From: Myxococcales bacterium
GTDB taxonomy: Bacteria; Myxococcota_C; UBA6777
DNA length: 64,000 nucleotides
Reading direction: 5' to 3'
Assembly (NCBI GenBank): GCA_020632975.1
Contig: JACKEL010000008.1
Location: 124,001-188,000 of the forward strand
Both the position numbers and the translations under genes were made by a program. Positions 8,884-16,995 of this stretch are shown here, piece by piece; position 1 is the first letter of the stretch; each line of letters opens with the position of its first letter. Below the pieces are notes generated by a model. The model saw only the letters and a list, made by a program, of their open reading frames with translations. It made no database searches and was not told the origin of the DNA.

Positions 8884-9873
8884 CTATCGTTTCTCGCCAG
8901 AGATCCCAGCCTTCTCAAGATTGCGTAAGACCCGACGATCTCGGATACGCGTCTCAACGCGGCGAATCGCCTCAAGGTACCAATCTTTGGGATAGATCTT
9001 CTCTGCACGATGATAAAAAGCCAAAGCGCGCTGCAAGCGACCTTGCACCTCGGCCGCAACACCCAAGTTGTAGATCGCCTTGTAATTGGCAGGATCATTG
9101 CGTAATGCATCGCGCCACAACTCCACAGCACGCGACCATCGACCGCGCTGCGCAAACTCGATCCCTGCTTCCAATCGTTTTTCTTTTTCGTCTTTTTCGA
9201 GGGGCAGACTCAAGCGACGCACCGCTGGACTCAGCGGATCAGAAAATTGATCAGAGATCTGCCGCAAGATGTTCGAACGCATCTCGCTTCTTCGCATAAT
9301 CGAAGAGATGTCCTTCCCACAGCGATCATCCGAAGCACTCGCGCTTCCATTCACGCTATGCAACACGGCTTGGTCGCTTGTACGAACGATCCGCATCAAC
9401 GCATCGATCCGCATCGTCCGCGAAAGACACTCGACCTTGGTGTTGTAAGTCTCGCCATCTCGCGTCACTTGGACCTCTTTTAGATAGCGACGATTGCGGA
9501 ACACCCGCCCCACGATCGCCCCTGTCAACAAGACTTGGGGTGCGTTTCGCTGCATCCCTTGGATGAGTTCTGCGTCCGAAAACTCCCGCTGGATCGTCTG
9601 TTGACGCATCTCAGGAGGAACAGCGTTAATATCGATCACCACAAACAACCGTTGCACATTGGGATCGCCGCTCAGACGTTGACTAATAAGTTCCGCAAGA
9701 AACATCCCGCTGTTTCCGCCCCAACGATACGGACGAAAAGGCAAGATCGCGATACGCTTGACGCCTGGCATCGCAAGACGCGGTGGTTCGACAGAGTACG
9801 TCGTGACCGAAGGCGTACAACCAAGAAGCGCGAAAAAACTTATACCCAAAAGAAATCCAAGACTTCTGGTCAT
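8884..9873 (-). CDS. TPR lipoprotein, paralogue of the upstream gene
   Basis: A 329-residue protein with lipoprotein signal (ALLGC at about residue 19). The N-terminal half starts with RIAILPFRPYRWG, a strand-turn opening common to CsgG/LpoB-like and DUF6340-like envelope proteins, and contains FAQRGRWSRAVELW and YNLGVAAEVQGRLQRALAFY, two clear TPR units, at about 235-300. It aligns along its length with the 346-residue protein encoded just upstream, sharing the PFRP.RWG motif, the DG(E/D)(T/S)YN motif and the TPRs, so the two are a tandem duplication. AAGGAG precedes the ATG. The specific function is unknown; an envelope assembly or regulatory role is inference. Confidence 0.82.
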   Translation of the reverse strand: MTRSLGFLLGISFFALLGCTPSVTTYSVEPPRLAMPGVKRIAILPFRPYRWGGNSGMFLAELISQRLSGDPNVQRLFVVIDINAVPPEMRQQTIQREFSDAELIQGMQRNAPQVLLTGAIVGRVFRNRRYLKEVQVTRDGETYNTKVECLSRTMRIDALMRIVRTSDQAVLHSVNGSASASDDRCGKDISSIMRRSEMRSNILRQISDQFSDPLSPAVRRLSLPLEKDEKEKRLEAGIEFAQRGRWSRAVELWRDALRNDPANYKAIYNLGVAAEVQGRLQRALAFYHRAEKIYPKDWYLEAIRRVETRIRDRRVLRNLEKAGISGEKR

Positions 9874-10010
9874 GGACCTTTCTCCTTCTATTTAGAGGAT
9901 AAAAAATGTAACAAAGCCTCCTAAGTAGGTGCTTCATAAAAGAAAACAGAGAGGTATACAAAAGATGGCAACCCCGTTCGATACAACTATGGAGGAAAAT
10001 CGAGATCGGG

Positions 10011-11051
10011 TTATCGACGACGAGAAGAAGCGTATTTTTTTCTCATCTCCAACAACAAAGCCTGTTGTTGGGACACGCGCTCCCAAGCGTCTTGGTAGAG
10101 AGAGGAAGGCGAGATAGCAAGCGCCTTTTTGTAAAAAGAAAGCGCTTGATTGAATCGACCATGCACTTCAGCAGCCACGCCGAGGTTGTACCAAACCCTC
10201 GGATCATCGGGAGACTCCGCGAGCGCCCGTCTCCAAGCACGCTCTGCATCATCCCAACGACCTTGCTCTGCAAACTGAAGCCCTTGTCGCATCCCTACAC
10301 TGCGAGCATTCCGCAGAAGCGGTAACGTCAGTTCTTTGCGTTCAGGTGTCATCGGCGAAGCCAAAAGTTCCGCCAAGTTGCGATAAGCGATCTGCGCCAT
10401 CGCCCCTTCTTTCGGCAAGGTCGAGATAGAACGACCGCACCGCTCCATGATCAATGTCGTCGTTCGCGTCGTATAATACACAACTTCTGGTTCAGGATGA
10501 CGCAGATCGACCATCCACATATCCGCCGTGATCTTGATACGATTCCGCAAACAAAAGCTATTTTCAAACGCTCGTCGGTGTTCCGCATAATTATCGAGAG
10601 GCGGCGCACCACTCAAATTGTAGCTGTCACCGTCTGTATCGCGGATCTTGTGGCGTCGAAGGCGTTCTTGGGTGAAGTTGTACTCCAAGATACGACCCGT
10701 CACAAAAGCTTTTTGTTTACTCAAACGCAGAAGTTTTCTGATCTCTAGATCTGTGACATTGCGGCGTAAAAGGTTTTTCTTGAAGGAGTGCGGAGCGTCT
10801 TGCACATCGACAGCGTACACAAACCGCCGAGCATCGGTCGAGTTCAAAGCCTTACGAAGTCGATCTGCAAGGATGAACCCTTGGCGATCTCCCCATCTCG
10901 CGGGACGAAACGGTATGATCACCACTTTTTGTATCCCTGAGATCTTCATGACAGGCGGAACCCACACAACCACTTTGACTTGGGGTGTGCATCCCCATGC
11001 AAGCACAACCCACACGCCCCAACTGAAAAACATGAGTCTTCTCATCATCAT
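10011..11051 (-). CDS. TPR lipoprotein, paralogue of the downstream gene
   Basis: A 346-residue protein with lipoprotein signal (VLAWGC). It has the same layout as the next gene: an N-terminal domain beginning KVVIIPFRPARWG, a central region with DGDSYN, and two TPRs (FAEQGRWDDAERAWR, YNLGVAAEVHGRFNQALSFY) near the C-terminus. ATG 11051 is preferred over the two ATG codons right behind it because AGGAGGT lies six bases before it. A 137-base gap separates the two copies. Divergence is large, so the duplication is old and both copies are probably kept by selection. Confidence 0.82.
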   Translation of the reverse strand: MMMRRLMFFSWGVWVVLAWGCTPQVKVVVWVPPVMKISGIQKVVIIPFRPARWGDRQGFILADRLRKALNSTDARRFVYAVDVQDAPHSFKKNLLRRNVTDLEIRKLLRLSKQKAFVTGRILEYNFTQERLRRHKIRDTDGDSYNLSGAPPLDNYAEHRRAFENSFCLRNRIKITADMWMVDLRHPEPEVVYYTTRTTTLIMERCGRSISTLPKEGAMAQIAYRNLAELLASPMTPERKELTLPLLRNARSVGMRQGLQFAEQGRWDDAERAWRRALAESPDDPRVWYNLGVAAEVHGRFNQALSFYKKALAISPSSLYQDAWERVSQQQALLLEMRKKYASSRRR

Positions 11052-11131
11052 CCCAAAACCTCCTACAGAGACCTTTGACGGAGAAACCCCATAAATATGC
11101 CCTATTTTTTAGAAATAGACTCGTTTTTTCC

Positions 11132-12451
11132 CTACGGACGACCTTTTGTGCTCGTACCTTCCGCCGTTTTAGAGGGATGAAGCCGATACACCCGCAAGGT
11201 CCCATCATCCGAGGCGGACACCCAACGCTTTCCTTGCGGTGAAAGCGCGATATCTCGGACCCCCAGAAGATGCTCCTGTGTACGACAGACCCAACGTTGC
11301 CGATTCATCGACCAAAGCGAGACCTCGACCCCTTTGCGATCAGGATAGCGCAACCACGCCTCTTGGTGGCTCCCCAACCACACAAGCCCTCTTTTTGGCA
11401 TGGTAGCCAGTCCCAAAGGATCGCCCTGAAACATCAAAGATCCCCGTCGCAGCTTTTCCAAAGGGCGCTCGATACGCAGCTCAGCGAGACAACGCTTCAC
11501 TTTTTCCAAGACCAAAGGCAACGACGCCCCGACCTTTCCAAAGCGCTCGACCGTTCGAGCTTTTAGGTCCCACAAACGCATCGTTTGATCAAACCCCGTG
11601 GTCAAGGGCATGTGTCCCCACCACCGCACACGCCGCACCCAACCGCGATGGCCTGCAAGATATCGGATGGACCGCCCTTTTTGAAAGGGCCAAACATACA
11701 ACAAACCATCATCACCGACACCCGCCAAACGCCCCAAGGGACCGCTCTCCCAAGCAAGATCTCGAATCACATCGCAAGTTTTCTCCTCACCGAGCCAGCC
11801 TTCTTTTGTGGGCTTTTTCATCTGTTGGGACTCAGGCCAAGCACGCCATCGAACAAGCCGATCTGTCGAAGAAACAGCCAGCATCCGCCGTTTTGCAGAC
11901 CACGCCAGCGCCTGTACTTCACCACGCACAAGCCATCGACCTGCAAGCCCTTTGGTTCGCAGATCCCAGATCCGCACCTCTGCCCCTCCACCGCTGATCA
12001 GTTGCCCCAAAGGGCCTAGAGCCAAGGCCGATATCGCAGCTTGATGAGCCCGCCAACGCCGCCAAGTTTTCCATGTGGTGCCATCTCGCCGCCAAAGCCA
12101 GATCACCCCCGATGCATCGCCACTTGCGATCACGCGCGGACTCATAAAAACAACAGCACGCACAGCATCCACATGGCCTTGCTCTTCTTTGGTCGATGAC
12201 ACAAGACAACGCCCAGCCAAACACTTGCGCCACGCGCTTTGTTCGCTTCCACAGTCGCGCTCGCGCATGCACGCATCTCCAAGTCGAGGTGCAAGGCCAA
12301 GGATCGCCTCGCGTTTGCAAGCACGGACCGCCTTTTCCATCGAAGAAGAGACCTGCGTAGCCTCGCGGCGACACCCACTTTGCCCCATCCAAACCCACCC
12401 CAAACAAGCCATAAGTACGCCAAAAACACGCATGTTCGGTCTGCCCATCAC
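11132..12451 (-). CDS. WD40-repeat lipoprotein
   Basis: A 439-residue envelope protein. A signal peptide with lipobox (GQSGC at about residue 27) is followed by a Cys-containing linker (DACMRERDCG...CLAGRC) and then WD40 repeats recognisable by GH..AV or AH..AIS openings and IWLW, VRIWDL, MRLWDL and LRVYRL closings. Seven blades are plausible but only about five are clear by eye. ATG 12451 has GGTGGAG close upstream; an in-frame ATG at 12433 is the alternative. WD40 propellers usually bind proteins; the partner is unknown. It is divergent from thrS, with 166 bases between the starts. Confidence 0.82.
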   Translation of the reverse strand: MMGRPNMRVFGVLMACLGWVWMGQSGCRREATQVSSSMEKAVRACKREAILGLAPRLGDACMRERDCGSEQSAWRKCLAGRCLVSSTKEEQGHVDAVRAVVFMSPRVIASGDASGVIWLWRRDGTTWKTWRRWRAHQAAISALALGPLGQLISGGGAEVRIWDLRTKGLAGRWLVRGEVQALAWSAKRRMLAVSSTDRLVRWRAWPESQQMKKPTKEGWLGEEKTCDVIRDLAWESGPLGRLAGVGDDGLLYVWPFQKGRSIRYLAGHRGWVRRVRWWGHMPLTTGFDQTMRLWDLKARTVERFGKVGASLPLVLEKVKRCLAELRIERPLEKLRRGSLMFQGDPLGLATMPKRGLVWLGSHQEAWLRYPDRKGVEVSLWSMNRQRWVCRTQEHLLGVRDIALSPQGKRWVSASDDGTLRVYRLHPSKTAEGTSTKGRP

Positions 12452-12617
12452 ATCTCCACCAAAGAACGCTAGTCTTGTTTACGATCAGCCGCTATACTCC
12501 CCCCCAAAGAACGTGGCGACCTTTTCCAACCTGTACACCGTACAAAGATCGTTCGCCCTCAGGAAAGGTTATCGTCATCTTCTGGACAAGAAGACCATCG
12601 TAAGGAGTTGTGTTCGA

Positions 12618-14426
12618 ATGAGAAAGCAGACCGTCGATAAAAATAGCCAGCTTTACAAATACCGTCACAGCCTCGCGCACGTGATGGCGCAAGCTGTGAT
12701 CTCTTATTTTAAAGACGCTAAGTTAGGGGATGTCCGACTTGGGATCGGGCCGCCCATCGATACGGGATTTTACTATGACTTCGTGTTGCCCCGCGCTCTA
12801 GAGGCCGAAGAACTCAAAGAGATCGAGCAACGCATGAAGAAGATCATCAAAGAAAAACAGGTCTTCGAGCGTTTCGTGTTGCCCCCCCAAGAAGCCGTAA
12901 AGTTCCTCGAAGAACGCGGTGAGAACTACAAGCTCGAATTGGTGCAAGAGTTCATCGAACAAGGCGAAGAGATCAGCTTTTACACCAACGGTCCTTTCAC
13001 CGACATGTGTGAAGGTCCGCACGTTGAAAAGACCAACGATATCCCTTTCAAAGCTTTCAAACTCGACAGCATCGCGGGCGCTTACTGGCGTGGCGACGAA
13101 AAAAATATCATGATGACCCGTATCTACGGGTTGGCTTTCGAAACCCCCGAAGAACTCGCTCTTTTTGAGAGACGTCGCAAGCTCGCCCTCGAACGCGATC
13201 ACCGCAAACTTGGACGCGAACTTGAGCTGTTTACCATCTCTGAAGAGGTCGGAAAAGGCTTGCCTTTGTGGCTCCCCAAAGGAACCGCCATTCGCGACTC
13301 TCTCGAAGCATTGGCCCGTGAGACCGAGTTCAAGTATGGCTACGACCGTGTGGCGACTCCGCACATTACCCAAAGTAAGCTCTATCATATGAGCGGTCAC
13401 TTGCCTTACTACAAAGAAAGTATGTACCCCCCGATGGTGCTTGATGATGAAGAGTATTATCTCAAGCCCATGAACTGTCCTCACCACCACATGATCTGCA
13501 AGTCGTTGATTCGCTCCTATCGCGATCTTCCCTTGCGGCTTGCGGAGTACGGACAAGTCTATCGCTTCGAGCGTTCGGGTGAGTTGGCGGGTCTCTTGCG
13601 CGTCCGTGGGATGTACATGAACGACGCCCACCTTTATTGCGACGAAAGCCATGTTCGCGAAGAACTCAAAAAAGTCATGGAGATGCACAAGTATTACTAT
13701 GATCTTTTTGGGCTTTCCAACTACTGGGTGCGCTTGTCCGTTCACGACCAAAACAAAGACAAGTTCGTCGACAACTTCGATGAGTGGGACAAGTCCGTCA
13801 ACATGCTCCGCGAAGTCCTCACTGAGCTTGCCATCGACTTTGAAGAGATCCCTGGAGAAGCCGCATTCTACGGACCCAAGATCGACTTCCAAGTCTCTAA
13901 CGTTGTGGGACGCGAGGAAACCGCAAGTACCAACCAACTCGACTTTACCAGCGGACCGCGTTTCCAACTCGAATATGCAGGCGCTGACGGGCAAACCCGT
14001 TATCCCTACATCATCCACCGCGCTCCTTTGGGCACCCACGAGCGCTTTATTAGCTTCTTGATTGAGCATTACGGCGGCGCGTTCCCCACTTGGATGGCTC
14101 CGATCCAAGCACGCGTGATCCCTGTCGCACCCGAGTTTTTCGAGTACGCAGACAAGATCCGTATGCGACTTCGCGAAGAAGGTATCCGCGCAGAGTCCGA
14201 TCTCTCGTCGGATTCTTTCAGCAAAAAGATCCGCAACGGTACCATCCAAAAGATCCCCAACTTGTTGATCGTCGGCGGCAACGAACGCGACAAAGAAGAA
14301 GTTACCCAGCGCCGTTATGGTCAAAAAGAACAAGAAACCCAAGGCCTTGAGGCATTCGTTGCATGGATCAAAGATGAGATCCGCTTGCGACGTAACTCGC
14401 GCCCTGTAAATCCGCTCGAAGCCTAA
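12618..14426 (+). CDS. thrS: threonyl-tRNA synthetase lacking the TGS domain
   Basis: Charges tRNA-Thr with threonine in the cytoplasm. The 602-residue protein starts straight at the editing (SAD) domain: HSLAH and MCEGPH supply the two His and the Cys/His of the deacylation site. The class II core follows with MNCPHHH (zinc-binding Cys), motif 2 region ERSGELAGLLRVRG, NDAH, and motif 3 RAPLGTHER, then the HGTP anticodon-binding domain. The usual N-terminal TGS domain of about 60 residues is missing. ATG 12618 has AAGGAG ten bases upstream; the frame is open further upstream but that stretch lies opposite the WD40 gene and has no TGS-like sequence. Confidence 0.95.
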   Translation: MRKQTVDKNSQLYKYRHSLAHVMAQAVISYFKDAKLGDVRLGIGPPIDTGFYYDFVLPRALEAEELKEIEQRMKKIIKEKQVFERFVLPPQEAVKFLEERGENYKLELVQEFIEQGEEISFYTNGPFTDMCEGPHVEKTNDIPFKAFKLDSIAGAYWRGDEKNIMMTRIYGLAFETPEELALFERRRKLALERDHRKLGRELELFTISEEVGKGLPLWLPKGTAIRDSLEALARETEFKYGYDRVATPHITQSKLYHMSGHLPYYKESMYPPMVLDDEEYYLKPMNCPHHHMICKSLIRSYRDLPLRLAEYGQVYRFERSGELAGLLRVRGMYMNDAHLYCDESHVREELKKVMEMHKYYYDLFGLSNYWVRLSVHDQNKDKFVDNFDEWDKSVNMLREVLTELAIDFEEIPGEAAFYGPKIDFQVSNVVGREETASTNQLDFTSGPRFQLEYAGADGQTRYPYIIHRAPLGTHERFISFLIEHYGGAFPTWMAPIQARVIPVAPEFFEYADKIRMRLREEGIRAESDLSSDSFSKKIRNGTIQKIPNLLIVGGNERDKEEVTQRRYGQKEQETQGLEAFVAWIKDEIRLRRNSRPVNPLEA

Positions 14427-14466
14427 TCCCCACTTCGCACGGTTTTGACCGTTGGGAGTCCATGCT

Positions 14467-16041
14467 ATGCACCCCTCTCACTTCCCTTTCGGCCGCATCG
14501 TCGGTGTTTTTCTTACAAGCACTTGGCTCTTGTGGAGCGCTTGTAGCGCTCCGCCCACCCTGACGCCCAAACTCAATAGCGCTTGCAGTACAGACACCGA
14601 CTGTGCGGGCTCTTGGACGTGTCAGGGAGGCCAATGCAAGGCCAAATCCGCCACAACAAGCAACTGCACCAACGGTCAAACCCGCGCTTGTTACACAGCT
14701 TCCGCAGGTTGTACCCTCAGCGGTACATCTTACAACTGCGTTGGAGCCTGCAAAGCTGGGACACAGACTTGCACCAACAATGCATGGGAAGCTTGTAAAG
14801 GCGAGGTCGGTCCCAGTGGAAGCGAGACGTGCGGCAACAACATCGACGATAACTGCGATGGCAAGGTCGATGAAGGATGCAGCGCTTGCACCAACGGTCA
14901 AACCCGCGAGTGTTACTCAGGTTCAACAGGCTGCACCCTCAGCGGCACGACTTACAATTGTGTGGGTGTCTGCAAAGCGGGCAAACAAACCTGCACCAAC
15001 AATGCATGGGAAGCTTGCAAAGACGAGACGCTGCCTAGCACAGAGGTCTGCAACGACAACCTAGACAACGATTGCAACGGGAAAACAGACAAAGACGATC
15101 CAGAGTGCGGCCTAAAACCCTGCAACGAATCGACGACATGCGCTGCTCCCACCACCTGTATGCGACCTGTAGGAAAAGACAGTGGCTACTGTCTCTTACC
15201 ATGCGAAGTCACAATACCAGGCACCTGCCAAGGCGCGCAGATCTGTGCAAGAGCACGTCCAGGCTATGGTTTTTACTGCCTTGATGTTTACCCGACAGAA
15301 TCGGATGGGAAGGTTCCTTGTGAACCTGACTCCCTGTATAAAACGTGTCCTCGCGGTCAATACTGCGACGCCACCACCAAACTCTGCGCGAACCCCACGG
15401 CCAACGGAACCGTAGGCCAAACCTGTGGACGCAACGGCGATACCTGTTCCAAAACCCATGTCTGTTTGACCATGCCCGCAGCAGGCCGATGTGTCGCGCT
15501 CTGCGACTCCAACAACCGATGCGCTGATAGCACAAAGACATGCATCAAGCTCAAACATCCGCTGCTCGACGCCACCCGTTCCGTTTGTCTCAAGACTTGC
15601 AAAGCAGACTCAGAGTGTATCTCAGGCAAAGAAAAGTGCGTAACCATCGGCGGAGATACCAGCACAACCCCAAGCACCACCGTGAAAACTTGTGTAGAGA
15701 TCGGCAGCAAAAAACGTTGGGAAGCTTGCGAACTCTTCGATGACAACTGCGAGGCAGGCTTGCGATGTTATGTTCCCATCGCATCCTACAACCGCCGTCC
15801 TGCGGGGATCTGTGCACCTGAAAATTGCAGTGGCAGTGCTGATTGTAGCCCTCTCCCTGACCCCAGCATCGAAAAAGCCTGCAAAGGTCTCAACTGCGCA
15901 GTCTGTGCAGCGGGGATCCTACCCAACCCAGACATTAAACAATGCGTGATCACCTGCTCTGATGATCCCACTGTATGCAGCAAGTTCGGGATGTACTGCT
16001 CCCAACCTGACCCCAAGCAACCCAAGTATTGCATCCCCTAA
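14467..16041 (+). CDS. Cys-rich lipoprotein with MopE-type metal-binding motifs
   Basis: A 524-residue secreted protein with lipobox LWSAC near residue 24. Two near-copies of a roughly 70-residue unit follow (CTNGQTR.CY...GCTLSGT.YNCVG.CKAG.QTCTNNAWEACK), each ending in a motif of the type NxxDxDCxGKxD, the putative metal-binding motif of MopE-like proteins. The C-terminal 300 residues are rich in Cys pairs and probably disulphide-bonded. The ATG has GGGAG eight bases upstream. It starts 40 bases after thrS on the same strand. MopE of Methylococcus binds copper; ligand and role here are unknown. Confidence 0.85.
   Translation: MHPSHFPFGRIVGVFLTSTWLLWSACSAPPTLTPKLNSACSTDTDCAGSWTCQGGQCKAKSATTSNCTNGQTRACYTASAGCTLSGTSYNCVGACKAGTQTCTNNAWEACKGEVGPSGSETCGNNIDDNCDGKVDEGCSACTNGQTRECYSGSTGCTLSGTTYNCVGVCKAGKQTCTNNAWEACKDETLPSTEVCNDNLDNDCNGKTDKDDPECGLKPCNESTTCAAPTTCMRPVGKDSGYCLLPCEVTIPGTCQGAQICARARPGYGFYCLDVYPTESDGKVPCEPDSLYKTCPRGQYCDATTKLCANPTANGTVGQTCGRNGDTCSKTHVCLTMPAAGRCVALCDSNNRCADSTKTCIKLKHPLLDATRSVCLKTCKADSECISGKEKCVTIGGDTSTTPSTTVKTCVEIGSKKRWEACELFDDNCEAGLRCYVPIASYNRRPAGICAPENCSGSADCSPLPDPSIEKACKGLNCAVCAAGILPNPDIKQCVITCSDDPTVCSKFGMYCSQPDPKQPKYCIP
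14664..15025 (+). repeat. intragenic direct repeat of about 140 bp
   Basis: Two copies, about 14664-14800 and 14884-15020, lie 219 bases apart inside the Cys-rich lipoprotein gene. Long stretches are identical, for example tgcaccaacggtcaaaccc and caccaacaatgcatgggaag, indicating recent duplication or gene conversion. Confidence 0.8.
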
Positions 16042-16144
16042 CCCACTTCTCACCCAAATGTCCTCCCCGCTAACACGCTTTCCTTTCTCCTGCGTATATC
16101 TCACAAGCCCGCCTTTTTTCGAGAGACAAGTCAGGAGCCTCAAG

Positions 16145-16780
16145 ATGATATCCACGCCTTTTACCACAGACCCACAAAACAAAAGACTCAGATCCATCGA
16201 ATCTTTCGAGCCCTTTCCGCACCAAGACGCTCATGACACCATGAGCTTTGGCGGGCCTCCCAAGACACGATCTCTTCGCTTGCTGTTTTGGATGATCCTC
16301 GGATCTTTCGGGTACATGGGCTTTTCCTCGGTGGCTCATGCTTCATCCATGACCTTTGGTGAGGTGCGATGTTGGCCTATCAAAAAACAAAAGAAACATG
16401 GGCGCCTCTCTGTGACATGGGCCAGCCACTGTGGAGGAGGACGTTCTTGTAGCCGTACGATCCACGTTGAATACCAACAACACGGAAAATGGCGCGCTGT
16501 CGACTTTGGTTACGCCACCTATCCTCATCGCGATGGTGGGATAAAGACGAAGGTTCTAGGGTGTTGGAAAAACAAAAAACGCTACTTCTCCTTCCAACTC
16601 AAACAGTGGAAAAAGCAACTCTTCCACATCGAGATCATGCCCACCCAACAAGGACACAAGCTTCGTCTGTACGCAGCGCGAAAGCACCCCCTCCAAACCC
16701 AAGGTTGGCTCAAGGGCCTGCGTTGTAAGATCCTCTACCGAGCCACGACCTACCGACGTTGCCCCAAAAAACTTCCATAA
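16145..16780 (+). CDS. small secreted protein of unknown function
   Basis: A 211-residue product. ATG 16145 is chosen because AGGAG lies seven bases upstream; this gives an unusually long polar lead of about 45 residues before the signal-peptide core (RLLFWMILGSFGYMGF) and cleavage site VAHA. A start at ATG 16241 would give a normal signal peptide but has no ribosome site. The mature part (about 145 residues) is Lys/Arg- and aromatic-rich with six Cys (VRCWP, SHCGGGRSC, LGCW, LRCK, RRCP), so it may be a small disulphide-bonded basic domain. No family was recognised. It lies 103 bases behind the Cys-rich lipoprotein. Confidence 0.65.
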   Translation: MISTPFTTDPQNKRLRSIESFEPFPHQDAHDTMSFGGPPKTRSLRLLFWMILGSFGYMGFSSVAHASSMTFGEVRCWPIKKQKKHGRLSVTWASHCGGGRSCSRTIHVEYQQHGKWRAVDFGYATYPHRDGGIKTKVLGCWKNKKRYFSFQLKQWKKQLFHIEIMPTQQGHKLRLYAARKHPLQTQGWLKGLRCKILYRATTYRRCPKKLP

Positions 16781-16995
16781 CTTGCGGCCCACAAGACTTC
16801 CATCGCACCAAAGAAACGCGCTTGCTTCCCCCAAGTTTGGTGCATAATATACAGCCGAGTTTGAGACCAGCCTTCCCCACTCTTGGGTCTATCTCCCAAA
16901 GCACCATCATCACTTAGAAACTTGACGCCATGATATGGATAGAGAACAATTCCTTGCGGGATCGCAGTTTAGAAGGAAACATAGAAGGAGCTATC

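Noticed and set aside
12452..12617. T-box riboswitch before thrS
   Set aside because: The gap is only 166 bases shared with a divergent gene, and no T-box core or terminator hairpin was seen.
12798..14342. 514-codon minus-strand frame opposite thrS
   Set aside because: Pure antisense of a strongly conserved synthetase; no start signals.
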